Positions 52,452-63,800 are shown, numbered from the stretch's first letter. The stretch is 64,000 nt of DNA from Proteus penneri (GCF_003144535.1 NZ_PHFJ01000003.1:186001-250000); one strand, 5' to 3'. Notes: generated from the letters alone by a model not told the origin. Translations and numbers: made by a program.

Positions 52452-52684
52452 ATGAAAAAAGTTCGTTTTACTGAAGCTCAAATCGTTAATATTTTAAAAC
52501 TCGCTGATTCTGGTATGAAAGTGGAAGATATTTGTCGCCAAAATGGGATCAGTAATGCCACTTATTATTGGAAATCAAAGAAAGTATGGTGGTATAGAAG
52601 CCAGTGATGTTAAACGATTAAAAGAGCTCGGAGATGAAAATGTTAAACTGAAAAAGAAGTCAGCCTTGAAAATCATACCATGAA
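52452..52684 (+). pseudogene. IS3-family orfA, frameshifted
   Basis: Begins MKKVRFTEAQIVNILKLADS with the IS3 HTH (VEDICRQNGISNATYYWKSK). A 4-base insertion after TCAAAG and a later small deletion break the frame before the leucine zipper is complete. Confidence 0.75.
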
Positions 52685-52790
52685 GAAGCTTTTCGTAAAA
52701 AAGGGTTGGTGATAGCTGAGAAAAAGTCCTGTGCTCAAGCTTTAAATAAGGCAAGGGTTATCAGTCATTAAGGCTTGTCTGCTCACGTCA

Positions 52791-53474
52791 TTGCCTCCAT
52801 CCACGTTTTATCGGAAGACTCAAGATTGGCGTGAGAAGCTGCGATTTCAAGGCTATTCGTTTAATCATAAACGAGTTTATCTCGTTTACTGTCGACTAGG
52901 GCTGAACTTGAAGCAACGGGTTAAAAAAGTACTTCCGAAGCGTGAAAAAAGACCATTAAAAATTGAAAATGTCCCGAATATTCAATGGGCATTAGATTTC
53001 ATGCATGACAGTTTATATTGTGGTAAGCGTTTCAGAACACTCAACATTATTGATGAAGGAACGCGTGAATGTTTGGCAATTGAGGTTGATACGTCATTGC
53101 CCGCCGAGCGCGTCATTAGGGTACTCGAACGGTTAAGAACAGAAAGGGGGTTGCCAAAACAGATACGCGTGGATAATGGGCCTGAGCTAATCTCGATTAA
53201 TTTATTGAATTACTGTGAAACTCACCACGTTGAGCTTTGCCATATTCAACACGGCAAGCCACAGCAAAATGGCTTTATTGAACGATCTAACGGCTCATTT
53301 CGCCGTGAATTTTTAAATGCCTATTTATTTGAATCATTAAGTCAGGTGCGAGAAATGGTGTGGTTTTGGCAGCAAGATTATAATCAGAACCGCACTCATG
53401 AAAGTTTAAATCATCTCCCGCCGGAGGCATACAGAAAACAGTTAGAAAACTCTAATTTAACGTGTCTCAATTAA
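52791..53474 (+). pseudogene. IS3-family orfB transposase, truncated
   Basis: A 227-residue rve-type DDE domain: first Asp in ALDFMHDSL, second in IRVDNGPEL, Glu in GFIERSNGSFRREFL. The N-terminal region is shortened (text jumps from DWREKLRFQGYSFNHKRVYL) and the start is displaced, so the element is probably immobile. Confidence 0.75.
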
Positions 53475-53682
53475 TGGGGAGTGGACATTACGTCATTACT
53501 CAAAAATTTAAGGCTATTGCGGAGTAACAACTCTATAAGGGGTTAATTCTCCTAGCCCTTATTCCCTCCCAAGACATAACCTTCTGTTTTTATATCACTT
53601 TCTTCTGAACCAAGATACATAGACTGTAACGAACAAAAGCGATTTTCTGTATGAACTGACAAATAATACAAGAAATGCGGGA

Positions 53683-55434
53683 TCAAAGCTGTGGTGTTGT
53701 CTGATATGGATATCCTCTTTTTGTTTTGTAACCTCTCTCTGATATCATGTATAAATGTTTCTTTGCACGCGAAGAAACAACATATAAAAGTCTACGGGCA
53801 ACATAATTTTGATGCTCTGAGCTACAATTTATAATATCATTCCAATTAGGTATTTTTCCATTTAGTAACCCAGTGCAAATGACCACTTCATACTCATCAC
53901 CTTTTGTCGAATGACAAGTCGTGATTTTAACACCGTTTCTAAAATTGAAAAATAAATGTAATTCATTTGCTTTATAAGCCATTTTATACTTCAACATTCT
54001 TTTCAATGTGGCATTAATCAAAAGATCCATTTCTTGATAATAGTAACTATCATTACTTATACTCAAATTAATAGAATGGCAAAAGTTCGTTATAACCTCT
54101 CTCAACCAAACATCAATTTCACAATCATAATCCACTGATAATGATATTTTGTTTATCATCTTCAATATTTTTTTAGGAGACAAAGATTCAGTATAGGGTG
54201 CAGTAACATTTAATTCTTGAAGGAAATCTCGCAATAGCTTCTGTCTTGTATTAAAATTAGATGGAACCCTCTTAATTAAAAAGAGTTTAACTAAAGCAAG
54301 CCAGAGATTTTCATTGTTTTTAGGTATAGGAGAGATCATGACTCCATCAATTTCTATATCAGGATTAAGAGTAACAATATCATTTGAAAGTTTTATCACA
54401 TCAAACCAACCAGGACACAGAATAGCAATTTCATTTGGAAGTACTCCCTGAGCTAAATGAGTTCTAATAATACCTGATACATAAATAGGCAGTTGAGTAA
54501 CATCTACCTCGCTTTCTTTAAAAATTACTGAGTTGAAATCCTTATTATCTGAAAGTGAATTAATCTCATAATCTTCGTCTTTGTATTTACTATAAAAATC
54601 AATAATAGATTGGCTACTACGGAAACACCCCGTTAATTTCATCTCGGTTAGATTATCAAGTTTGAAACAATCAATTAATTCATCTCTATTCTTTACGACA
54701 GCCCCCAAACCAGTGTATATAGCTTGCTCTTTATCTCCAATAAAAGTAATCATTGTATTTTTCTTTAATACAATTTGTCTGAGTATTTCATATTGTATAA
54801 GAGATGTATCTTGATACTCATCGATTAAAATACACCTTAAAAGTAAAGACAATCTTTCACAAAGTGTATTATATTTTGTCAACACTCGACAAGTCAGATT
54901 TAATATCAAATCAAAATCGATTAACTTTTGCTCATACAAGTGATTATGATATTCTTTTACAACCAAATATTCTTTGGTCCCACGGGAATAAAGCTGACCA
55001 AGGTTAAAATCTAAATTAGTAAAAACTTTATCATTTGCAGATAGGCCATGTTTTTCTTTTAATTCATTTATGAGAAATTCCTTTTCATGCTCATCAATTA
55101 CACTAAATCCTCGGCAAAGCCTTGGTATCTTATCTACATTAGGTTTTATAATCCAATTCAAACAAAAACTGTGTATTGTTCCAATCCATAACGATTCACT
55201 ACTTATACCGAATGACATAATCCGTTCAAGAATCGTATCAGCTGCTATATTTGTATATGTAAGAGCAATTATCTTTTTTTTACCTATACAAAATAGTTCT
55301 TTATTTTCTAAAATAAAACAAAGTTTAGAAACCAATGTTTTTGTTTTACCCGACCCTGGACATGCCGTTAATAATAAATTCCCGTTGAATTTAACGGCAT
55401 CCATTTGCTCAGAAGTTAAATTTCTATATGGCAT
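53683..55434 (-). CDS. gajB: UvrD-like helicase, Gabija GajB-like
   Basis: A 583-residue superfamily-1 helicase. Walker A ACPGSGKTKT (24-33), motif Ia ALTYTNIAADTI, Walker B LIDEYQDTS (about 207), motif III FIGDKEQAIYTG, motif V/VI TTCHSTKGDEYEVVICTG and YVVSSRAKKHLYMIS. It starts 3 bases after the stop of the OLD nuclease gene, so the two are translationally coupled. In Gabija, GajB is activated by DNA ends exposed by GajA and depletes nucleotides. Longer than the original GajB (about 490 residues). Confidence 0.8.
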   Translation of the reverse strand: MPYRNLTSEQMDAVKFNGNLLLTACPGSGKTKTLVSKLCFILENKELFCIGKKKIIALTYTNIAADTILERIMSFGISSESLWIGTIHSFCLNWIIKPNVDKIPRLCRGFSVIDEHEKEFLINELKEKHGLSANDKVFTNLDFNLGQLYSRGTKEYLVVKEYHNHLYEQKLIDFDLILNLTCRVLTKYNTLCERLSLLLRCILIDEYQDTSLIQYEILRQIVLKKNTMITFIGDKEQAIYTGLGAVVKNRDELIDCFKLDNLTEMKLTGCFRSSQSIIDFYSKYKDEDYEINSLSDNKDFNSVIFKESEVDVTQLPIYVSGIIRTHLAQGVLPNEIAILCPGWFDVIKLSNDIVTLNPDIEIDGVMISPIPKNNENLWLALVKLFLIKRVPSNFNTRQKLLRDFLQELNVTAPYTESLSPKKILKMINKISLSVDYDCEIDVWLREVITNFCHSINLSISNDSYYYQEMDLLINATLKRMLKYKMAYKANELHLFFNFRNGVKITTCHSTKGDEYEVVICTGLLNGKIPNWNDIINCSSEHQNYVARRLLYVVSSRAKKHLYMISERGYKTKRGYPYQTTPQL

Positions 55435-55437
55435 AAA

Positions 55438-57549
55438 CTATAACTCCAACAATCTTACAAAACTGTCATTGAAGTGTTTCTTATATTCTATCATTTTACT
55501 AGAAAAATCCTTTTCGGCATTTATACAATCAAATTCTTTAACCCCCATTAAAGACATATTGTAGTCAAGCATTTTTTGATATATAGGCTCGACATTTCTA
55601 TCCTGAAGAACAAATTGAATGGCCTGTAAAATATAATCAGGAACACGATTATCAACACTAAGATGCTCTACCATTTCAGTAGCCAACCATCCCTTCCCTA
55701 TTTTCTTTGCAAACTTTAATACTCTTTTATATCGAACTCTGAGATCAGATGAATTTACATCTGATTCAGCCTTTTTAAAATACGCTTCTTTTTTATACTC
55801 TGTTTTCATAACTTCTATAAACAAGTTATTGTTTTCATCGTAGCGAACAAGCTCAGTTTCGAAAGTATTTTCTGCGTAATGAACAGTAATAAACTCATTA
55901 CCTTTAATATATTTATCTAACTCTTCTTTTCTTCGTAATCCATCATCTTCGGCATCTACCAGAGATTCGACAAAATCCGCATCAAAAATATTATCAGCTA
56001 CTTTTACATAGGCCGAATCAAGATCCGTGAGAATAGCACATTTTCTTTTCAACCGTGTTTCATGGAAAAGATTAGAAATATGTTTAAAAACAGTGCCATC
56101 TACTTTGATAATACTTATGCCCAACTCATCTAAACTAATTCCTAAAGTTTCTTTTACCATTGCTGGTATTAAAATAAGTTCTGCATCGCCTTCTACTAGA
56201 ATGACACTTTTAGCAAACAAAAGGTCACTACGAATTGCATCAAGATATCGTTCTACGGAAGAAATTTCTTTCGGCGTCAAACCAAACGATGGATGATATA
56301 CATCAGTGAATCCTTTTTGGCGTGATAGTATATTCATTGATGATATTTTTGATACAGAACTAATTTGTGTTGAATGTGTAGAAACAAACACTTGCGTATT
56401 TTTAAAATTGAAGTTATCGAAAAGGGTTTTTTGGATATGATTATGAATATGTGCTTCAGGCTCTTCAATTAACAAAAAGTGAGTAATATGCTCTTCACTA
56501 TCCCTTATTTCTTCGTATTCATATAACTTTAAAGCAAGATAAATTAAGTTTGCTCCACCAAGACTCAGATCATCAATCTTTCCTGAGCCATTGTAATCCA
56601 GAGAATCTTCAACTACTAAACCAAGTGATTGAATTAATTCTGTGAAATCCTCTGGAAGTTGTGAGGATACTAATATTTTAGGGGAATAAGTCGAACCTAC
56701 TGTATTAAGTAATGAAGCAGATATTTTATTACTCAATCTCTCAATTTCAGGTATGGCAGAGATTTTACCATTGATCTCTTTAACATTTTCTACAATATCT
56801 TTTCTATCATCAATTTGTTTACTTTTTAAAGTAAGTAATTTATACAATGGATTCGTTTTATAATATTTAAGATCTGCAACTACATTCCTAAGTGCTTTTA
56901 CATAAGTGCAAGCGACTTCGCTGCCTAAGGCAAAATAAGGAGGCTTCTTAACCCCTAATACAGTAGCATCATCATCATTAGGATTTGAAAAGGAGTAACT
57001 ATCAAAATCCCCAACTACTTGTTTATAAATTTCGTCATTATTCAAATCAACCTTTGTTCTAACAAAAGCCACTGCTTCATATGTTTCTTTAGAAATAATA
57101 TGATTAGATACAAATTCAGTAAAAGAATCGGATCTTGCTTCCACATTTTCATCTTCTAATGTTAACTCATACAATTTTTGACGAATATGGAATTTTGGTC
57201 GATATATAAAAGTGTAATTACCTTCCTTTATAGACTTATCATTACCATCATTTACTGTATAGTTGGCAAGGACCTGTTCTTCCTCCGACTCACTTAAATC
57301 ATCAAAATATAGCGTAATTATGATCCAATGACCAAAAGGTTCGGATAATCCACAGTAGAAGTCCTCATTAGATAGAATCCTAGAATTCATTGGGAGAGAA
57401 TCATCTAGAATCAATCTCATAGCATTAAATAAATTTGTTTTTCCCGAAGCATTTTCACCGATAATTGTATTCACTGAGTCTTTAACAAAGTAGAAATTTG
57501 AGCTTCGAAAGTTTTTATAGTTTCTAATAGCTAATTTATTGATATACAT
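55438..57549 (-). CDS. gajA: OLD-family ATPase-TOPRIM nuclease, Gabija GajA-like
   Basis: A 703-residue protein. ABC-type ATPase N-terminus with Walker A GENASGKTN (31-39), signature region DDLSLGGANLIYLALKLYEY and Walker B FLLIEEPEAHIHNHI, D-loop/switch STHSTQISS. The TOPRIM nuclease part has VILVEGDAELILIPAM (Glu) and CAILTDLDSAY (DxD). With the UvrD partner this is a Gabija-type defence pair. In Gabija, ATP and nucleotides hold GajA off until phage lowers them. Confidence 0.82.
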   Translation of the reverse strand: MYINKLAIRNYKNFRSSNFYFVKDSVNTIIGENASGKTNLFNAMRLILDDSLPMNSRILSNEDFYCGLSEPFGHWIIITLYFDDLSESEEEQVLANYTVNDGNDKSIKEGNYTFIYRPKFHIRQKLYELTLEDENVEARSDSFTEFVSNHIISKETYEAVAFVRTKVDLNNDEIYKQVVGDFDSYSFSNPNDDDATVLGVKKPPYFALGSEVACTYVKALRNVVADLKYYKTNPLYKLLTLKSKQIDDRKDIVENVKEINGKISAIPEIERLSNKISASLLNTVGSTYSPKILVSSQLPEDFTELIQSLGLVVEDSLDYNGSGKIDDLSLGGANLIYLALKLYEYEEIRDSEEHITHFLLIEEPEAHIHNHIQKTLFDNFNFKNTQVFVSTHSTQISSVSKISSMNILSRQKGFTDVYHPSFGLTPKEISSVERYLDAIRSDLLFAKSVILVEGDAELILIPAMVKETLGISLDELGISIIKVDGTVFKHISNLFHETRLKRKCAILTDLDSAYVKVADNIFDADFVESLVDAEDDGLRRKEELDKYIKGNEFITVHYAENTFETELVRYDENNNLFIEVMKTEYKKEAYFKKAESDVNSSDLRVRYKRVLKFAKKIGKGWLATEMVEHLSVDNRVPDYILQAIQFVLQDRNVEPIYQKMLDYNMSLMGVKEFDCINAEKDFSSKMIEYKKHFNDSFVRLLEL

Positions 57550-57839
57550 AGTAATCTATTGAGCCCTTAGCATAGTTTTACTACACATTAGATTACTCCA
57601 TAGCCACCAAAAGCACAAAGCCATCAAATTCAAAAGTCTAGTTAAGTCAAATAAAAGCAAAGTAGTTTACAAGAGATACTAAAATAAAAGATAAAATACC
57701 TAATTGAAATTAGATTATAAAAACCAACGCAATGATTAAACCACTTTTAAATCAATAAATTATAATTAACAATAATTAATATTGACGATGTAACATAACT
57801 ATCGGATATTAAGTGAACAAAAAATTTCAGACACATTCT
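57550..57839. other. Intergenic upstream of the Gabija-like operon
   Basis: About 290 bases, very AT-rich, no gene. It must hold the promoter for the Gabija-like pair; no clear repeat or operator is seen. Confidence 0.5.
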
Positions 57840-58160
57840 ACCAATGATCTTGATACTTACTGACAGTAATGATGTTCATGCAGATATAGTTTTGATGAAA
57901 TTCGGTGATAACTATTTCCGTTTGAATTTGCCCTTAAAGATACCAAAATTAGCTTTGCTGGCTCTGAATGGACTATCTCCCAGAACGGAAAAACGATCAA
58001 AAATTCATCCGTAAAATGTGTTTGACCAAGGCGAGTATCTGTTCAAGTCAATTCTGAACAACAGCAAGATCAAAGTAATGGTTTCAGATTATGGCGATCT
58101 GAATGGAATAAAAGCCTTTTTGCTCTATATAATGCATTATCTGAATAACCATCGGCGAAA
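57840..58160 (+). pseudogene. Relic of an ATP-grasp peptide maturase
   Basis: Three reading frames together give an ATP-grasp enzyme's pieces: MILILTDSNDVHADIVLMKF and NYFRLN at 57847 on, then DTKISFAGSEWTISQNGKTI in a second frame, then FRLWRSEWNKSLFALYNAL in a third. The first and last pieces are characteristic of MvdC/MvdD-like ligases of graspetide or related peptide pathways. The central catalytic region is deleted. No precursor peptide gene is seen. Confidence 0.55.
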
Positions 58161-58688
58161 ACGTGGATGGGATAATTCAACTACACCCAATTCATCAAAT
58201 AGCCATTCTATATCAGCATGTTCAGGACATTTAACAAAACGTCGTTCAATTTCTGCCCAAATACCTGTTTCAGGTATTAAGAACATTGAACTTAAATCAA
58301 CAGGAATAATAAAGATATCGTTAATTAGTTGCTTAAAATTTTCCCAGTGGCTAAAAAGTTTTAATGGCTGTAAAACAGTCGCCAATTCTCGACGATGTCT
58401 TTTCGAGATCTCGATGCTTAATTCATCCTCCCACAACAAATCTTGGATTTGGTTACGAACTCTTTCATTTAGAATTTGTTGTGCTAACAATTTTTCTGCA
58501 AACCTAGGTAATTCTGCGTCATCAAGTAAGTCAAAAGCTGAATATAATCGTTCACGCTTACTTCCACTATCCTCTGATATCGGCAATCCCAATTGACGGA
58601 AAAATTCAGGAAGCTCCTGGTGAGTGCAATGACCATTTAAATTTCCAACTTCTGGACGAAGCAATTCTTTTAAAGACAAAATATCCAT
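58137..58688 (-). CDS. Unidentified protein, likely 3'-truncated
   Basis: A 183-residue protein, MDILSLKELLRPEVGNLNGH..., with helical, Leu/Glu/Arg-rich body (LLAQQILNERVRNQIQDLLW, HRRELATVLQPLKLF). It ends SHPRFRRWLFR at the joint with the ATP-grasp relic, so the C-terminal half is probably lost. The style recalls N-terminal domains of abortive-infection proteins; I do not assign a family. Confidence 0.45.
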   Translation of the reverse strand: MDILSLKELLRPEVGNLNGHCTHQELPEFFRQLGLPISEDSGSKRERLYSAFDLLDDAELPRFAEKLLAQQILNERVRNQIQDLLWEDELSIEISKRHRRELATVLQPLKLFSHWENFKQLINDIFIIPVDLSSMFLIPETGIWAEIERRFVKCPEHADIEWLFDELGVVELSHPRFRRWLFR

Positions 58689-59040
58689 TGTTCCTTGTGT
58701 CCTTATTTCTGATTTATCCCCCTATTATTAATTACATATTTTGACTAAAAATGTCATCATAGTAGCTATGTTCAGTTGGATAAGTTAGTTTTTGCCCTTT
58801 TCTTCAACTTTGCATATAGCTTGTTTGGTGTAAAAAATAGATATAGATTGTAAGTATCGCAATGCATTAAGTGAATAACCACTAATTCAGTAAATACTAA
58901 ATAAACTTCAATAAATGCTTGTACAATTACTAAAGTAGATATAATACCAAACATACAAGCACTTTAGATTTAAAATTTCAATGAAACAAACAGATAACCA
59001 AACCAACCACTAACCTAAGAAAGCATAGAATATTTGAATA
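58689..59040. other. Intergenic, nothing firm
   Basis: About 350 AT-rich bases. A 60-codon minus frame (58772-58954) has one hydrophobic segment but no ribosome site or known family, so I do not call it. Confidence 0.4.
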
Positions 59041-59388
59041 ATGAAGAAAATCATCTTTTTAATTTTATTAACTATTTCTCCATCCGTATTCTCCTCAGCA
59101 TATACCGCCGGAGAAATAAAAAGATTCGCCATTGCTTCCAATAAAGCTTACACAAAAGGAGAGTTATCCAGCAAAGAGCTTATGGAAGCATCTATATTCC
59201 AAGGATATGTTGCTGGTATATATGATTCTGGAGAAGGAATTTATTACTGCCCTCCTATTGATGCTACCCTAATAACGCTAAATAAAGGAGTTATCAGATA
59301 CATTTTGAATAACAAAGTACCTGATTCTTCGTCAGGCATGTCTTTAGTTGTTAAATCATTAATGTCTGCATTTCCTTGTGGAAAATAA
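59041..59388 (+). CDS. Rap1a/Tai-like secreted protein
   Basis: A 115-residue protein with a signal peptide (MKKIIFLILLTISPSVFSSA). The mature part has the Rap1a/Tai layout: FQGYVAGIYDSGEG, YYCPPIDATLITLNKGVIRY, and a C-terminal LMSAFPCGK with two Cys. Rap1a/Tai proteins are periplasmic immunity proteins against type VI amidase effectors; many orphans exist. It is cargo between the accessory arm and the tail genes of prophage B. Confidence 0.65.
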   Translation: MKKIIFLILLTISPSVFSSAYTAGEIKRFAIASNKAYTKGELSSKELMEASIFQGYVAGIYDSGEGIYYCPPIDATLITLNKGVIRYILNNKVPDSSSGMSLVVKSLMSAFPCGK

Positions 59389-59416
59389 ATAATAATGATA
59401 ATAGCCCAAGGATGGG

Positions 59417-59773
59417 TTAGATGATTAATAAACCCTCTCTAAATAACGAATATACGACAGAAGCTCGTGATTGCTCTCCACTCTTTTGTTTTCTTAATTC
59501 TGATAAAGATACTTTTGGATTAGCTTTCATTAAATAAATTAGATTATTAGCATGCTTTTTTGATTCACTCACATTTCTCTTTGAATATTTATTCTTGGGA
59601 ATATGTTTTATATATCCTAATTCACATAGTGCTATAAAAACACTTCGAGGACAGCTTTTAATCCTCTTGTCACTTTGTTTACCATGCTCTTTCTCCCATA
59701 GTTCATAAATATCATCATCTTTACTATACAATTTAGTTACTTGTACTGATATTTTCCCATAATCAATCGCCAT
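59417..59773 (-). CDS. Hypothetical protein (DUF6979-like)
   Basis: A 118-residue basic protein: MAIDYGKISVQVTKLYSKDD, IKSCPRSVFIALCELGYIKH, and a Lys-rich C-terminus. The CPRSxFxxLCExGYI pattern recalls the family labelled DUF6979, from memory. Function unknown. Confidence 0.45.
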   Translation of the reverse strand: MAIDYGKISVQVTKLYSKDDDIYELWEKEHGKQSDKRIKSCPRSVFIALCELGYIKHIPKNKYSKRNVSESKKHANNLIYLMKANPKVSLSELRKQKSGEQSRASVVYSLFREGLLII

Positions 59774-59853
59774 ACTTACCCCTCTCTCAAAAACTAATTT
59801 TCATTAAGGTATTATGATGTTAGATCAGATTAAAATAAATAATTTAAAACAAA

Positions 59854-60543
59854 CTACAAAACCCTATTTATATTCCCCACATCAACCACCAAGCAGGTTG
59901 CGGGAAATCGGGATATCTCTTCTCCTGCAACATTTGTTGCCCATTTAATGCTTTCTTTATATCGAATTTGGAGCACATTTCCTTCTCTTCGAATAAAAGT
60001 TTCCATCAAAGCACCTTCAAAACCATCTTCACAAATTCCGGCCATACCTCCACCAAAAACAAAGGCTAAATCCTTTATATTCGGTAACGGATAATCCATA
60101 CTTTCTTTTTGTGAAACAATAAAATAATCAACTATTTTCAATATTCCCCAATTTGAATTATAAACGGTCTTTTTTGTTTTGCTGTTTTTTACAACCAATC
60201 CATATTTTTCATTAAAAATATTGTTTGGCTGATCACCAAACTCATAAATATCAACAACGCCCTGTGAATCATAGCAAGGTTGTGATATATAAACCGCTTT
60301 CATCTCGTTATTTATAATTCTTGAGGTGATCCGAATAAATGCATGTTTAGGTGATATTGCTAATAATTTTGTATTGGGATGAGGAGGTATTTTAAACTCT
60401 TGGCTATATCCTTCATTATTTGATGTTATCCCACCAGCCATCCTTATGGTTCTTTTATCAAGACAGCACATCACTTGGTTATGGCTATCGATCTGAACTT
60501 GCCTATTTTCACCGCGGATGATTATTCCATATTTACTTTTCAT
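59854..60543 (-). CDS. Tail-tip associated protein (DUF6453-like), prophage B
   Basis: A 229-residue protein starting MKSKYGIIIRGENRQVQIDS. The MKSKYG opening is shared with the next gene upstream and similar to MSKYGALF at 12981. Contains beta-rich segments and two Cys. Its start overlaps the upstream stop by one base. Confidence 0.6.
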   Translation of the reverse strand: MKSKYGIIIRGENRQVQIDSHNQVMCCLDKRTIRMAGGITSNNEGYSQEFKIPPHPNTKLLAISPKHAFIRITSRIINNEMKAVYISQPCYDSQGVVDIYEFGDQPNNIFNEKYGLVVKNSKTKKTVYNSNWGILKIVDYFIVSQKESMDYPLPNIKDLAFVFGGGMAGICEDGFEGALMETFIRREGNVLQIRYKESIKWATNVAGEEISRFPATCLVVDVGNINRVL

Positions 60544-60875
60544 TAATAAACACCATAGTAGAGTTTTATAATATCTTCATATTCACCATCAACTCCATTG
60601 GTATACATATTTTTTAATTCAAGTTTAATCACTCCATTATTTATCTCTAATTTAATATCACCTGCCAATCCCATCAAAAATGCCGAACCAAACCAAGCAA
60701 AAACCTTGCCATATTTATTTAAATCTTGATAATCGAAAATATACTCTTTTTGAGTATGTAGTGGGATGGGTGTGATATCATGATACCCGACTATTCTTCC
60801 TACTCTGTCTGAGGTATTTAATAAATCCATATCATATAATGTAGACCTAACCAGTACGCCATATTTACTCTTCAT
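60543..60875 (-). CDS. Tail-tip associated protein (DUF6453-like), prophage B
   Basis: A 110-residue protein, MKSKYGVLVRSTLYDMDLLN..., with an inserted hydrophobic GKVFAWFGSAFLMGL. I use the ATG at 60875 (paralogous MKSKYG start) rather than 60968, which lies within J. It overlaps J by 11 bases. Confidence 0.6.
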   Translation of the reverse strand: MKSKYGVLVRSTLYDMDLLNTSDRVGRIVGYHDITPIPLHTQKEYIFDYQDLNKYGKVFAWFGSAFLMGLAGDIKLEINNGVIKLELKNMYTNGVDGEYEDIIKLYYGVY

Positions 60876-63800
60876 TGCTGATATCACCAATAATAACAAC
60901 GTTATTTCCAAACTCATCTTTGACATATAAATTTTGTTCTGTGAGGGATGTACCACCATTACCGCCATAAAATTCTAATTTATTATTTTTCACGTCAATA
61001 ATAAAACCTGACTCGTCGGGATAATAATTATCGGAAGTAATGGCTTCTGATAAGACTAATTTTCTGATCATGGCTTTATCAATTAATGCATCTCGAATAA
61101 AAAACTGTCCATTTTTTGCTGACATAAACAGTTCCATTCGATTATTTTTAGGATTATAAAAGGCAAAGTTATTGGCATTAAATCCAATATAGGAGGTGAT
61201 CTTTTTATTTTTAATTTCAGCGCTCACCACAAGGCCACCAGCATTATATTTAATATTATCTTGGATAATGGTAATGTTCATTGAATGCCTCGCATATCCG
61301 CCTGATTGCGTAAATTGCGCATTCATCTTTTGATTAACAATACCTGACTGCTGATTAAACTTGGCTTGAACCTGTTGTTGATAAGTTGATTGTGCTTGTG
61401 TTATTGAGGAAATGGCTTCTTTTTGGGTAATAATATCCGCTTCCGTATTTTCTATTTGAGTTCGGATATCTTTAATATCTGTTTCAATCTGTTCACTGTA
61501 TTTTTCAAACTTTCGAGATAAGCGGTATTCATTGTAACGCAGTCTTTTAACGGTGGTTTCATTCCAATCGACAGTTTCACTCAGTGTTTTCCATGCTTGG
61601 GTTTCTTGTAATTCTTTATCTAAGTTATCTAATATCTCTCTGGTGTAGCTTTCTGGTTGCCCTATTCCTTCCACAAATTCTGAACGCCCTACAGCGTTTA
61701 TACTGCGAACATAAATATAATAGGTATGCCCTGCCTTTAGGTTGCGCCCTTGAATAACCCACATCGTACTGACACCTAAATATTCGGCACGACTTTCCAC
61801 TTCGCAAATATCTGTGATCTGCTTTTCTGAAAACCAAAACTCATACTGTGCTCGTAAGCTATTTTGACCACCAGAACGCGGAATAATACCCAAGCTAAAA
61901 TAACCTGACTCCACTTCAATATAACTCGGTGGTAGGGGTGGATTAATCGCAAATGAGGTTGTGGTCACCTCGCCTTTTTGTTTCCGATCATTTTGAGGTA
62001 CAACGGATAAAACGTAATTTCCTTGAGGCAAACCACCAAAACGATACATCGTATCCGTGGTTGAAGCGGTACCGACAATGCGATAACCGGTGGTGAGTTT
62101 TAATAAAAAATCGACTCCTCGACTGGAATAAGGCGTGTTCCAACTCGCCTCCACTTGCCACGCACTCGCATCCGATTCGATATCCACAGAAAGGTTTTCA
62201 ACCGGTGGAATAAATCCACCCAGTGGCGTATCGGGCTTTGGCTCAAATTTAGCGCCTTTATCAACAATCGCCTCTTTTTCGGGTGTGTGTTGCACTGCGA
62301 TAACCGTAAAACTACCATCACCATTATCTGCCAAACTGATAGCACGAAATAATCGACGACGTAAAGACGGGAGCGTCAACGTCCAAATTCCGCCCTCGCG
62401 TAACCCTAACGGTAAGGTATCCAGCTTTATTTGGTTAGATGCGGGATAGCTCAACACTTCATAAGATTGTGGATCACCTTGTGCATTGATGAGCGTAACG
62501 CTTGATTTACCGCTTTTGGGTGTGTCGATATTACGATCTAAGGTTAATGTTTGAGAGGTATAATCAATGTGTGTTATGCGTCCACCGATTTGATTATCGG
62601 CATAATAATTATCAGCAATTTCAATAATATCACCCGGAATATGACGCAAGCCTTCACTGCCGACAGTAAACTCAACTGTCTGTGTCTCTAATTTTTCCGT
62701 GGTTAATAACCACAGACCGTGACGATGAGCCTGCCCTCTGCTAGTGCAACCAAAGGCATCGACGCGCATCACATTACGCCCAAAACGGGCAATACTGGCA
62801 TCATCTTCAACCAGCTCAACACTGGTTTTCCAGCCATTATCGGGATCAATAAAACGAACCTCGACAGCAGTATGACGCGATTTTAATGCACTAAAACTAT
62901 ACTGAAAGTTACCCTCAATCACATTGGCGTTGGTATAGGGCCACACCACATCAGACGGTCTATCTTGAATAAAGGTTAATGTTCGCCCATTCCAGACAGG
63001 CATAATGCGCATCATGGCACACATATCACCCATGACATCATAGGCTTTGCGCATATCCGTAATGTAAGCATTACACGTCATACGGGGTTCTTTTCCACCG
63101 AACCCATCATCAACCTGTTCATCACAATAACGACCGATTGCATACAGGGCGAATTTATCGACTTCACTAATATTAAGACGTTTCCCCATGCCATAACGCG
63201 GATGGGTTAATAAATCCCATAATATCCATGCGGGGTTGTTAGTAAATGCGGGCTTAAAGGTGCCATCCCAAATTCCCGAGTAAATCCGTTTATCTGGATC
63301 ATAATTACTCGGTACCTGAATAATACGACCTTTAATTAAATAATTACGGCGTGGAAATTTATTGCCAAACTGTTCACTATCAAACATTAATCCTGCAACA
63401 GCAGACCCCGGATAGGTTTGTGAAATATCGACTAATTCAGAATAACTTGACCAAATGGTATTATTTTGAATTTTGTCAGACGTGCTGTCTTGAGTGATAC
63501 GGATCATGCGCACACTGAATGGCACGGGGGGTAAATTATCCAACACAACGGCCATTAAGTAAGGTGAGTTAGAGCGTTTGCCATTAATCGTGACGTTTTT
63601 CTCTGTTATCCATGCCCCATTGCGCTGAATTTGGATTTGTAATTGAACAGAAGTCGGTACGCGATCACCATTATCTTTGGTTTCAACCAGAGCTTGTGTA
63701 CCAAAGGTTAGACGTAAACGGTCAATATTGGGTGAGGTAATAGTACGAGTGACGGGGGAATTATATTTAACTTCGATACCCACCGGCACTTCATTCGCAG

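Larger units (their letters stand above)
52385..53487 (+). mobile_element. Degraded IS3-family insertion sequence
   Basis: Ends carry TGTCCACTTCCCC (52385) and GGGGAGTGGACA (53476-53487), imperfect inverted repeats. Inside are a broken orfA and a shortened orfB. No clear target duplication. It splits the membrane-protein genes from the Gabija-like pair. Confidence 0.8.

Noticed and set aside
58772..58954. 60-codon minus-strand ORF with a hydrophobic N-terminus
   Set aside because: No ribosome site, very AT-rich and no recognisable family; likely random.
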